From: Flavobacterium ammonificans | GTDB taxonomy: Bacteria; Bacteroidota; Bacteroidia; Flavobacteriales; Flavobacteriaceae | Direction: 5' to 3' | NCBI RefSeq assembly: GCF_020886115.1 | Contig: NZ_AP025185.1 | Coordinates: 62,001 to 126,000, forward strand | Length of the DNA: 64,000 bases | In this document: one piece after another, positions 27,024-34,439 of the stretch | Numbering within the stretch: position 1 is the first letter of the stretch | How the letters are laid out: every line of letters begins with the position of its first letter | Notes under the pieces: model-generated | What the model saw: the letters and a program-made list of their open reading frames with translations, nothing else | Databases searched by the model: none | Told to the model about the DNA's origin: nothing | Translations under genes and position numbers: made by a program

Positions 27024-27122
27024 GCGTGAAGGATAGTAGTGGAAATCCTTTTTAAGTTGACTGAGGTTCTCGAAGGCAACTTAAAAAGATTGAAACGGAT
27101 AGCCTGACCCTTGTGGTCACGC
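27024..27122 (+). repeat. Structured intergenic repeat, copy B (possible ncRNA)
   Basis: It fills the era-der gap. An outer helix GCGTGA / TCACGC (27024-27029 with 27117-27122) encloses AATCcTTTTTAAGTTG paired with CAACTTAAAAAGATT, the same bulged-C helix as copy A at 703-804 but with a different distal stem. Shared single strands include AAAAAGAT and CGGATAGC. The loop CTGAGGTTCTCGAAG is the reverse complement of 15 bases in copy A. It is on the plus strand, antisense to era and der. Confidence 0.5.
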
Positions 27123-27130
27123 CAAAAAAA

Positions 27131-28012
27131 TTATTGGTTGTACCCAAAACGTTTCAACATATTGGCATTGCTTCGCCAATTTTTATTGACTTTGACATAC
27201 AATTCGATGTGGATTTGTTTGCCAAAAAACTTCTCTAAATCGGCACGGGAATCCATTCCTACTTTTTTCAAAGCAGCGCCTTTGTGACCAATGATAATTC
27301 CTTTTTGGGTATCGCGTTCCACCATAATCAAAGAACGAATGCGAATGATGTTCTCATCTTCAAAGAATTCTTCGGTTACGATTTCAACCGCATACGGAAT
27401 CTCTTTGCTGTAATTCAACAAGATTTTCTCACGAATGGTTTCGTTCACAAAGAAACGTTCCGGTTTATCGGTCAATTGGTCTTTTGGATAATAGGCTGGC
27501 GATTCTGGAAGCAATTCAATGATGCGTCCAAAAACTTCGGGTACATTGAAATTTTGCAAAGCTGAAATCGGGAAAATTTCTGCGTTAGGCACTTTCGCCG
27601 TCCAAAAAGCGACTTGCTCTTCCAGTTGTTCTTGATTCGAATTATCGATTTTGTTCAACAACAATAATACTGGAATTTTGGCGTGGATGATTTTATTAAA
27701 AAAGGCATCGTCTTTTAATTCTTGTTCGCCAATTTCGACCATATAAATCAAAATATCTGCATCTTCAAAAGCCGACTTCACAAAGTTCATCATCGATTCC
27801 TGCATTTCATAAGCGGGTTTGATGATTCCAGGTGTGTCTGACAAAACCAATTGAAAATCTTCTCCATTAACAATACCTAAAATTCTGTGACGTGTCGTTT
27901 GCGCTTTAGAGGTGATAATAGATAACCTTTCGCCAACGAAAGCGTTCATTAAGGTTGATTTTCCTACGTTTGGATTTCCAATGATGTTTACAAAACCTGC
28001 TTTGTGTGCCAT
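27131..28012 (-). CDS. era: GTPase Era
   Basis: A 293-residue GTPase that binds 16S rRNA and helps 30S maturation. G domain (about 1-170): GNPNVGKST, DTPGI, NKID. C-terminal KH domain (about 210-290): IIGHKGAALKKVG. Length is normal. A TACCTTTG element lies at 28033-28040 on the minus strand, about 20 bases before the ATG. Divergent from the initiator tRNA gene. Confidence 0.97.
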   Translation of the reverse strand: MAHKAGFVNIIGNPNVGKSTLMNAFVGERLSIITSKAQTTRHRILGIVNGEDFQLVLSDTPGIIKPAYEMQESMMNFVKSAFEDADILIYMVEIGEQELKDDAFFNKIIHAKIPVLLLLNKIDNSNQEQLEEQVAFWTAKVPNAEIFPISALQNFNVPEVFGRIIELLPESPAYYPKDQLTDKPERFFVNETIREKILLNYSKEIPYAVEIVTEEFFEDENIIRIRSLIMVERDTQKGIIIGHKGAALKKVGMDSRADLEKFFGKQIHIELYVKVNKNWRSNANMLKRFGYNQ

Positions 28013-28032
28013 TTACTGCTTTTTATTTTTTG

Positions 28033-28040
28033 CAAAGGTA
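28033..28040 (-). promoter_or_regulatory. -7 element of era
   Basis: Minus-strand TACCTTTG, identical in core to the der element, 21 bases before the era ATG. Confidence 0.5.
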
Positions 28041-28088
28041 GTTATATCAAGCTAATAGAAGAAATAAAAGATTTTTTAATTTTTTTTG

Positions 28089-28118
28089 TTGCAATAGTCA
28101 AATTTGGTTGTATATTTG
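28089..28118 (+). promoter_or_regulatory. Promoter of tRNA-fMet
   Basis: TTG at 28089-28091 and TATATTTG at 28111-28118, separated by 19 bases. Start of transcription would be a few bases before the mature tRNA. Confidence 0.65.
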
Positions 28119-28130
28119 CACTCGAAACAT

Positions 28131-28203
28131 CGCGGGATAGAGCAGTAGGCAGCTCGTCGGGCTCATAACCCGAAGGTCACAGGTTCGAGTCCTGTTCCCG
28201 CTA
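28131..28203 (+). tRNA. tRNA-fMet (CAT)
   Basis: A 73-base cloverleaf. Anticodon CAT at 28164-28166 within loop CTCATAA; anticodon stem TCGGG / CCCGA with the three G:C pairs typical of initiators; T-loop TTCGAGT. The acceptor stem begins with C1 facing T72, a mismatch that marks the initiator tRNA. CCA is not encoded. A strong hairpin terminator follows. Confidence 0.97.
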
Positions 28204-28214
28204 CGAGTTGAACC

Positions 28215-28244
28215 AAAAACCTCAAGAGATCTTGAGGTTTTTTT
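28215..28244 (+). terminator. Terminator of tRNA-fMet
   Basis: A 12-bp stem AAAAACCTCAAG / CTTGAGGTTTTT with an AGAT loop and T run. Similar hairpins recur at 29677-29705 and 29785-29817. Confidence 0.85.
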
Positions 28245-28270
28245 GTATGTGTTATTTTAGGCTATATTTT

Positions 28271-28289
28271 ATATCGTATATCGCAATAT
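28271..28289. promoter_or_regulatory. Operator-like repeat, copy 1
   Basis: ATATCGTATATCGCAATAT, 15 of 19 bases identical to copy 2 at 28336-28354. Followed by the same TGAAATA. A short dead-end ORF (MKYNSINYC) starts in it. Confidence 0.5.
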
Positions 28290-28310
28290 GAAATATAATA
28301 GTATAAATTA

Positions 28311-28341
28311 TTGTTAAACATCAAACAAATTTGTAATATTG
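28311..28341 (+). promoter_or_regulatory. Candidate promoter of the winged-helix gene
   Basis: TTG at 28311-28313 and TAATATTG at 28334-28341, spacing 20. The -7 region overlaps operator copy 2, which suits autorepression. Confidence 0.45.
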
Positions 28342-28354
28342 CATATCGCAATAT
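28336..28354. promoter_or_regulatory. Operator-like repeat, copy 2 (dyad)
   Basis: ATATTGCATATCGCAATAT, a dyad with ATATTGC and GCAATAT arms, overlapping the -7 element and the ATG of the winged-helix gene. Confidence 0.55.
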
Positions 28355-28886
28355 GAAATACGCTATGATACAAACTAAAAATAATCTCAAACCGCAAGAC
28401 GTAGTAATTCTATTGAAAATTATAGCTCTAGGGGAAAAACCTTGGTTCCACCATACAATTGCAAACGAATTAGGAATTAGTCAATCCGAGGTAAGTCAAT
28501 CTCTAAATCGTTCTAAATATTCAGGATTGATTGATGGAGAAAGAAAAAAAGTAAACAAATTAGCATTTACAGAATTTTTACTTCATGGGGTTACTTATGC
28601 GTTCCCTCAACAACCTGGAGCTATGGTAAGAGGAATAGCAACAGCGCATTCCGCCGCACCTTTAAATAAAATAATTGTTGCAACTGAAAAATACGTTTGG
28701 CCTTACGCTAAAGGCTCAGACAGAGGTCAAGCAGTTGAGCCACTATACAGTTCTGTAGTAGAAGCTATAAAAAACGATACTGAATTATATGAATTACTTA
28801 CTTTAGTAGACGCAATACGTGTTGGGAAAATTCGTGAAAAAGAATTAGCAAAAAAAGAACTAGAAAAAAGAATATTAGATGCATAA
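28353..28886 (+). CDS. Winged-helix regulator/antitoxin-like protein of the tRNA-linked pair
   Basis: From ATG at 28353 the protein has 177 residues. The N-terminal half is a MarR-like winged helix (KPQDVVILLKIIALG, then FHHTIANELGISQSEVSQSLNRSKYSGLI). The rest is helical, with AMVRGIATAHSAAP and a charged C-terminus. An ATG 12 bases further in is equally possible. The gene ends 8 bases inside a nucleotidyltransferase gene. This is the AbiEi/AbiEii-type order, where the regulator represses the operon and the NTase is the toxin; here it is inferred from domains only. Direct operator-like repeats overlap its start. Confidence 0.75.
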   Translation: MKYAMIQTKNNLKPQDVVILLKIIALGEKPWFHHTIANELGISQSEVSQSLNRSKYSGLIDGERKKVNKLAFTEFLLHGVTYAFPQQPGAMVRGIATAHSAAPLNKIIVATEKYVWPYAKGSDRGQAVEPLYSSVVEAIKNDTELYELLTLVDAIRVGKIREKELAKKELEKRILDA

Positions 28887-29568
28887 TAAAGTCATAAACC
28901 TTGCTTTGGTTGCACAAGTAGCTAAAGGATTGAAAGAATTAAAAGATAAAATGGTCTTTATAGGCGGGGCAGTAATTAGTTTATATACGGATGATCCATC
29001 TGCTGATGAAATTCGTCCTACCTCTGATATTGATATGACCATAAACTTAGCGAACTATGCCGAATGGGCAAAAATGCAAGAACGTTTGGCAGAACTTAAC
29101 TTTTATCCCGACCCACAAGGTCAATCAATTTGCTCCTATAAATACCATGATATAGCTATTGATATTATGCCAGCTGAAGATAGTAGTATAGGAATTTCAA
29201 ATAAATGGTATAAACCAGGTTTCAAAAACTTACAGAAAGTACAACTTGAAGAAAATGTTGATATCAAAATTTTACCAGCACCTTATTTCCTTGCAACAAA
29301 ACTAGAAGCGTTCAAAGACAGAGGGAAAAATGATTTTTATGGTAGTCATGATTTTGAAGATATTATTTATCTAATTGACAACAGAACTAGAATCGTTTGC
29401 GAAATTCTGGAAGCAGATGAAGAAGTAAAACAATTTATTAAAAGGGAGTTAACCGCCATTAAAAACAACAAACAATCTGATGAAATTTTAGCAATGCATA
29501 TCCACCCTTTAATCAGAGAGGAACGTTTTAAAATCTTAAAAGAAAAAATTGATAATATATTAAGCTAA
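28879..29568 (+). CDS. Nucleotidyltransferase (AbiEii-like), possible toxin
   Basis: A 229-residue protein with the nucleotidyltransferase fold. FIGGAV (Gly29-Gly30) is followed by TSDIDMT with Asp50 and Asp52, and a third acidic residue, Asp95, is in HDIAIDIMP. The later LATKLEAFKDRGKNDFYGSHDFED is the DUF1814/AbiEii signature (K-LEAF-DR-K---DFxD). It overlaps the regulator gene by 8 bases, indicating translational coupling. AbiEii toxins add nucleotides to tRNA ends; whether this one does is not known. The catalytic triad looks intact. Confidence 0.8.
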   Translation: MHNKVINLALVAQVAKGLKELKDKMVFIGGAVISLYTDDPSADEIRPTSDIDMTINLANYAEWAKMQERLAELNFYPDPQGQSICSYKYHDIAIDIMPAEDSSIGISNKWYKPGFKNLQKVQLEENVDIKILPAPYFLATKLEAFKDRGKNDFYGSHDFEDIIYLIDNRTRIVCEILEADEEVKQFIKRELTAIKNNKQSDEILAMHIHPLIREERFKILKEKIDNILS

Positions 29569-29582
29569 ATGAAGTTCAATAT

Positions 29583-29812
29583 TTTTTTATGGACTCAAAT
29601 AAAGCCAAAAACTTGTCTATTTCATCAACTATCAGTTCGATTGTTTTGTCTGAATTTACTACTAGTCGTACCAATGACCTCAAGAGAAATCTTGAGGTTT
29701 TTTTATAGACTCAAATAAGTCTATAAAATCTTCCATTTCGTCAACTAAGGATTCGATTTTTTGGTCTGAATAGTCTACTAAGACAAAACCTCAAAAGCAA
29801 TTTTGAGGTTTT
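29583..29812. repeat. Tandem array of decayed gene tails and hairpins
   Basis: Two diverged units, 29583-29698 and 29699-29812, each ending in a hairpin related to the tRNA-fMet terminator (ACCTCAAG... and AAAACCTCAAAA...). On the minus strand each encodes the same C-terminal tail: LVVNSDKTIELIVDEIDKF and LVDYSDQKIESLVDEMEDF, both ending LFESIKK. No full gene remains. This is the main content of the 343-base gap after the nucleotidyltransferase. Confidence 0.7.
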
Positions 29813-29911
29813 TTTTATGCCTTTAATTACCGATTTAGAAATCTTGCTTTTAACTAAAAATTAATAGTCGTTGTATTTTATTCTGTGGAATAAACTTTAA
29901 TTTTAACGATT

Positions 29912-31030
29912 ATGAAAAAGAATAGTACAAAAGGTTTTTTCTTCAAGCCCTACGAAGCTCCCTTTGAGACTCCGTTTGAAAAGCTGTTTAAAATTTTCAA
30001 GGAATTAATCACACATACCTCTGGCGATTTTGATGAAGCTATTGATTGGTTGCGCCAATTGGATGTAGAATACAAACTAACTGATGCCAACTATACGATT
30101 GATGATTTTGTAGAAGATTTAAAAAAGAAAGGCTATATCAAAGAAGAAGTCGATGGAGACGGCAACTCGGGTACTAAAATCACCGCCAAAACGGAACGCG
30201 CGATTCGCCAACAAGCCTTAGATCAAATTTTCGGTAACCTAAAGCAATCCAAAACAGGAAGTCATAATACCAAATCATCAGGAAAAGGCGACGAACAAAC
30301 TGGAGAATTCAGAGAATACCGCTTTGGAGATGGATTGGAAAACATATCGATAACCGAGAGTTTACGCAATGCGCAAATCAACAACGGCCTTGACGAATTC
30401 AAACTCACCGAGAACGATTTGATTGTGGAAGAATCCAAATTCAAAGCACAAATGAGTACCGTATTGATGATTGACATCAGTCATAGTATGATTTTGTATG
30501 GCGAAGACCGAATTACTCCTGCTAAAAAAGTCGCCATGGCATTGGCTGAGTTAATCACTACGCGCTACCCAAAAGACACCATTGACATATTAGTCTTTGG
30601 GAATGATGCTTGGCCAATTAAAATTAAAGATTTGCCGTATTTGCAAGTGGGTCCTTACCATACCAATACGGTTGCTGGATTGCAATTGGCAATGGATATC
30701 CTGCGCAGAAAACGAAATACCAACAAACAAATTTTCATGATCACTGACGGGAAACCAAGTTGTGTAAGAGAGAAAAACGGCGACTATTACATGAACAGCA
30801 ATGGATTGGATCCGTACATTACAGAGCAATGCTACAATCAAGCGGCTCAGGCAAGAAAATTGCATATTCCTATTACCACTTTTATGATTGCGAATGATCC
30901 TTACTTACAACAATTTGTAAATCAGTTTACCGAAGCCAACCAAGGAAAAGCGTTTTATACCGGCTTAAAAGGTTTGGGAGAAATGATTTTTGAAGATTAC
31001 GAAACCAACCGAAAAAAGAAAATTAATTAG
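29912..31030 (+). CDS. VWA domain protein paired with AAA+ ATPase
   Basis: A 372-residue cytoplasmic protein. The C-terminal half is a von Willebrand A domain with an intact metal-ion-dependent adhesion site, DISHS (Asp188, Ser190, Ser192), and later ITDGKPS. The N-terminal part is charged and helical. VWA proteins of this type work with an AAA+ partner as in CoxE/MoxR or Mg-chelatase-like complexes, and the partner gene follows 16 bases downstream. The substrate is not known. Confidence 0.88.
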   Translation: MKKNSTKGFFFKPYEAPFETPFEKLFKIFKELITHTSGDFDEAIDWLRQLDVEYKLTDANYTIDDFVEDLKKKGYIKEEVDGDGNSGTKITAKTERAIRQQALDQIFGNLKQSKTGSHNTKSSGKGDEQTGEFREYRFGDGLENISITESLRNAQINNGLDEFKLTENDLIVEESKFKAQMSTVLMIDISHSMILYGEDRITPAKKVAMALAELITTRYPKDTIDILVFGNDAWPIKIKDLPYLQVGPYHTNTVAGLQLAMDILRRKRNTNKQIFMITDGKPSCVREKNGDYYMNSNGLDPYITEQCYNQAAQARKLHIPITTFMIANDPYLQQFVNQFTEANQGKAFYTGLKGLGEMIFEDYETNRKKKIN

Positions 31031-31046
31031 ACAACTGAACAGCAAT

Positions 31047-32516
31047 ATGACAATAGACAACATCAATACCTTAGGCGAATTAAAACGCTACGGCTACCAA
31101 TCGAAAAACATAAAAGACGAATTACGAGACAACCTTCGCAACAAAATTAAAGCTGGAGAAGCGGCTTTTGAAGGTGTTCACGGATTTGAAAACACCGTAA
31201 TTCCAGAATTGGAACGTGCCATTTTGTCGAGACATAATATTAATTTATTAGGACTACGTGGTCAAGCCAAAACACGCATGGCACGTAAAATGATTGAATT
31301 GCTGGACGAATATATTCCAGTGGTGGCAGGTTCAGAAATTAATGACGATCCTTTGAATCCTCTTTCTCGTTTTGCCAAAGATCTCATTGCCGAAAAAGGT
31401 GACGCTACTCCTATTCAATGGCTGCATCGTTCGGAACGATTTTTCGAAAAACTAGCTACTCCAGATGTTACCGTAGCAGATCTTATTGGTGATATTGACC
31501 CTATCAAAGCGGCAACTTTAAAACTCTCTTATGCTGATGATCGTGTGATTCATTTTGGAATGATTCCGAGAGCCAATCGCTGTATTTTTGTTATCAATGA
31601 ATTACCTGATTTACAAGCGCGCATTCAGGTAGCCTTGTTCAATATTCTACAAGAAGGTGATATTCAAATACGAGGGTTTAAATTGAGATTAGCATTAGAT
31701 TTACAATTTATTTTTACTGCAAATCCTGAAGATTACACCAATCGTGGAAGTATCGTAACTCCGCTTAAAGATAGAATTGGTTCCCAAATTCTGACGCATT
31801 ATCCAGAAACAATCGCCATTGCGCGAACGATTACCCAACAAGAAGCAAAATTGCTTAGCCAACAATCAGAAACAATTCACGTGCCGTCCTTAGCGAAAGA
31901 TCTATTAGAACAAATTAGTTTTGAAGCCAGAGAAAGTGAATTCATTGATAGTAAAAGTGGCGTGAGTGCTCGTTTAAGCATCACTGCATATGAAACATTA
32001 TTGAGTACAGCAGAACGCAGAGCACTACAATCAGGTACAGAAACGACTACCGTTCGATTATCTGATTTTATGGGAATCATTCCGGCTATTACTGGAAAAG
32101 TAGAATTGGTCTACGAAGGAGAACAAGAGGGAGCTGCAGCTGTTGCCCAGCATTTAATTGGCGATGCGATTCACACTTTCTTTCCTGCTTTTTTTCCAAA
32201 AATTGAAAAACTGGAACGCGATGTGGAGTCAAGTCCGTATGCGCAACTACTAGAATGGTTTTTTGCCGAAACCGGTTTTGAATTATTGGACAATGCCTCA
32301 GATGAAGAGTATCAAAAAACTTTAGACGCTATTCTACCATTGAATGATTTAATTGAGAAATACCAAGCTGATTTCCCAAAAGAAGATCGCTACTTTTTAA
32401 AAGAATTTATTTTATGGGGATTGGTTGAATACGATAAATTAAGCAAAGACCGCTTTGAAAAAGGCTACCAAATAAAAGACTTGTATAGTAATTACATCAA
32501 CAAATTGAATAGTTAA
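31047..32516 (+). CDS. AAA+ ATPase of the ChlI/MoxR type
   Basis: From ATG at 31047 the product has 489 residues. I chose this start because the frame upstream overlaps the VWA gene and MTIDNINTLGELKRYGY looks like a true N-terminus. The Walker A reads GLRGQAKT (69-76), with Ala in place of the usual Gly, and the Walker B region reads CIFVINELPDL, with Asn where Asp is common. Further AAA+ signs are FTANPEDYTNRGSIVTPLKDR. It resembles Mg-chelatase subunit I. It should remodel a partner with the VWA protein. Confidence 0.88.
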   Translation: MTIDNINTLGELKRYGYQSKNIKDELRDNLRNKIKAGEAAFEGVHGFENTVIPELERAILSRHNINLLGLRGQAKTRMARKMIELLDEYIPVVAGSEINDDPLNPLSRFAKDLIAEKGDATPIQWLHRSERFFEKLATPDVTVADLIGDIDPIKAATLKLSYADDRVIHFGMIPRANRCIFVINELPDLQARIQVALFNILQEGDIQIRGFKLRLALDLQFIFTANPEDYTNRGSIVTPLKDRIGSQILTHYPETIAIARTITQQEAKLLSQQSETIHVPSLAKDLLEQISFEARESEFIDSKSGVSARLSITAYETLLSTAERRALQSGTETTTVRLSDFMGIIPAITGKVELVYEGEQEGAAAVAQHLIGDAIHTFFPAFFPKIEKLERDVESSPYAQLLEWFFAETGFELLDNASDEEYQKTLDAILPLNDLIEKYQADFPKEDRYFLKEFILWGLVEYDKLSKDRFEKGYQIKDLYSNYINKLNS

Positions 32517-32551
32517 AATAATTCAACCATACTGGTTATTAAGTACAAAAT

Positions 32552-32584
32552 AAAAACCCTCAAGAAAACTCTTGAGGGTTTTTT
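32552..32584 (+). terminator. Terminator of the VWA/AAA+ pair
   Basis: Stem AAAAACCCTCAAGA / TCTTGAGGGTTTTT with AAAC loop and T run. Confidence 0.85.
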
Positions 32585-32665
32585 ACATCTAACACAAATA
32601 GGTACATCTAAACCAATAGATCTAGTATTTGTATCAAATACAATTCCACTTAACGACAATTACAA

Positions 32666-32896
32666 TTAAAGACTAGAATTTGCACTATGAGCATCTGTCA
32701 ATAAAGAGTCGTATTGTTCCGAAACTCCATGAACTAAATCTTCTATTTTTGACTGCAATTCATCCTTATAAGCCGTAGCTTTATTCATTACTTTTTTTCT
32801 GGTTTTAGATCCTTTAGCTGGTGCAAATAAAACTCCCACTAAGGACCCGATAGCAACTCCTGCTATTACACCTACTACTACTTTGTTTGATTCCAT
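32666..32896 (-). CDS. YtxH domain protein
   Basis: A 76-residue protein with one N-terminal membrane segment (VVVGVIAGVAIGSLVGVLFAP, residues 6-26) followed by the YtxH signature FAPAKGSKTRKKV and a helical tail. YtxH proteins are small, often general-stress-induced membrane proteins. It follows an even smaller membrane protein gene (32914-33072) by 17 bases, probably in one transcript. Confidence 0.9.
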   Translation of the reverse strand: MESNKVVVGVIAGVAIGSLVGVLFAPAKGSKTRKKVMNKATAYKDELQSKIEDLVHGVSEQYDSLLTDAHSANSSL

Positions 32897-32913
32897 GATT
32901 ATAATGTATTAAA

Positions 32914-33072
32914 TTAACTTTTATATTTATTTCCTTGAATAAATCGCAATAAGAAAGAGATTATGGCAATAACCAAAAGAGCGTGTATCAAACCACCTAC
33001 TCCGTATCCTAAAAACCCAATAATCCATAATAATATAAGCACTAAGGCTAAAATGTATAAAAAATTTCCCAT
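32914..33072 (-). CDS. Lmo0937-family small membrane protein
   Basis: A 52-residue protein with two hydrophobic helices and a central GYGVGGLIH turn. MGNFLYILALVLILLWIIGF is the start. This matches the lmo0937/DUF5670 family, very small membrane proteins of unknown function that often accompany YtxH or other stress genes. The frame is complete from ATG at 33072 to TAA at 32914. Confidence 0.85.
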   Translation of the reverse strand: MGNFLYILALVLILLWIIGFLGYGVGGLIHALLVIAIISFLLRFIQGNKYKS

Positions 33073-33217
33073 GATATTTTACTAGTTTGCTGTTCAACTA
33101 AATTAAAAGTAACTCCTATTTTCAAGAATAGAAATCTATTTCGTTAAACAAACATGATTATCCGATTATATTCAAAAAAGAAGTATTTAAATCGGATATT
33201 TTTTAGTTCTTAATTAG

Positions 33218-33225
33218 TATTTTTG
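33218..33225 (+). promoter_or_regulatory. -7 element fixing a TTG start
   Basis: TATTTTTG fits TAnnTTTG. It lies 19 bases before the TTG start of the next gene, leaving a leader of about a dozen bases. Confidence 0.4.
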
Positions 33226-33244
33226 AAAAAATATCTCTTTCCTT

Positions 33245-34396
33245 TTGAAAAGTAATTATTCGTATCAAATCTATTCCTCCACTAATCAACTTCCTGAAAA
33301 ATGGAACGAATTAGCTGTTACTACAATTTTTTTATCGAGAGAGTACCTTAGCATTCTTGAAAAATCTGCTCCTGCTAATATGAGCTGCCAATTTATAGGT
33401 TTATTTGAGAACGAAAATTTAGTTGGGATAGCCGTTTCTCAATTTTTAGATTTGAACCAATTGGAATCTTTTGGAGATCGAGATCAATGCATCAAATCAT
33501 CCCTTCGTAATATTGCCTTTAAGAATTTCTGTTCCCATATATTATTAATAGGCAACAATACCTTAACAGGACAAAACGCTTTTATAATTTCGGAAAACGC
33601 CAACGAAACTGAGGTTTTAAAAACTTTAAAGAAAGCTGTCTTAGCGCTCAAAGAAATTTTCAAAAAAAGAGGAACGAAAGTACATCTATGTTCGTTAAAA
33701 GATTTTTTCGAAAACGAATTACCTCTTTTTGAAATACCAGAATTTGATCCCTATTTGCGTTTTACTACCCAACCTAATATGCTTTTTTCGGTGCGTGACC
33801 AATGGAAAACTGAAGAAGATTATGTAGCAGCCTTATCCAAAAAATACCGGGACCAATACAAACGTGCTAGAAAAAAAGCTGCTGGATTAACCAAAAGACA
33901 ATTGTCTTTAGAAGAAATTATTGCGCAAGAAGAAGTAATCTATGATTTGTATTACCATGTAGCCCAAAGTGCGCCTTTCAATACCTTTTTTCTGCCTAAA
34001 AATCATTTTGCGGTTTTCAAAGAACAACTTCAAGAAAACTTTTTGTTCTATGGGTATTTTGAAAACGAAAAATTAATTGGATTTAATACCCTAATCAAAA
34101 ACGGAAGTGATTTAGATACTTATTTTTTAGGCTATGACGACAGCGTTCAAAGAGAAAAAATGCTGTATTTAAATATGTTGTACGATATGATTGGCTATGC
34201 CATCAAAGAGCAATTTAAGACTATTATTTTTGCCCGAACAGCACTTGAAATTAAAAGTTCGGTTGGCGCAACTCCTTTGAAAATGTATGGCATGATGCGC
34301 CACGACAACAAATTCATCAACAGACGTTTGGATTTCTTTTTTCGCTATTTAGAGCCAGAAACGATTTGGAAAGAGCGCCATCCTTTTCAGGATTAA
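33245..34396 (+). CDS. GNAT/FemAB-like acyltransferase
   Basis: A 383-residue cytoplasmic protein without signal peptide. KYRDQYKRARKKA at about 200 and the following GNAT-like block (FENEKLIGFNTLIKNGSDLDTYFLGYD) indicate a GNAT-fold acyltransferase related to FemAB-type peptidyl transfer proteins. The start is TTG at 33245: no ATG lies between it and an in-frame stop at 33224, the next Met is residue 47, and a promoter element is in place. Substrate unknown. Confidence 0.8.
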   Translation: MKSNYSYQIYSSTNQLPEKWNELAVTTIFLSREYLSILEKSAPANMSCQFIGLFENENLVGIAVSQFLDLNQLESFGDRDQCIKSSLRNIAFKNFCSHILLIGNNTLTGQNAFIISENANETEVLKTLKKAVLALKEIFKKRGTKVHLCSLKDFFENELPLFEIPEFDPYLRFTTQPNMLFSVRDQWKTEEDYVAALSKKYRDQYKRARKKAAGLTKRQLSLEEIIAQEEVIYDLYYHVAQSAPFNTFFLPKNHFAVFKEQLQENFLFYGYFENEKLIGFNTLIKNGSDLDTYFLGYDDSVQREKMLYLNMLYDMIGYAIKEQFKTIIFARTALEIKSSVGATPLKMYGMMRHDNKFINRRLDFFFRYLEPETIWKERHPFQD

Positions 34397-34403
34397 ATTT
34401 TGT

Positions 34404-34423
34404 TTTGCCACAAAGACGCTAAG
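34404..34423. repeat. Fragment of a dispersed intergenic repeat
   Basis: TTTGCCACAAAGACGCTAAG recalls a sequence I know as a frequent intergenic repeat in Flavobacterium genomes. It is the only notable content of the gap between the GNAT and ABC-F genes. Confidence 0.4.
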
Positions 34424-34439
34424 CCCCAAACAAATTGAA

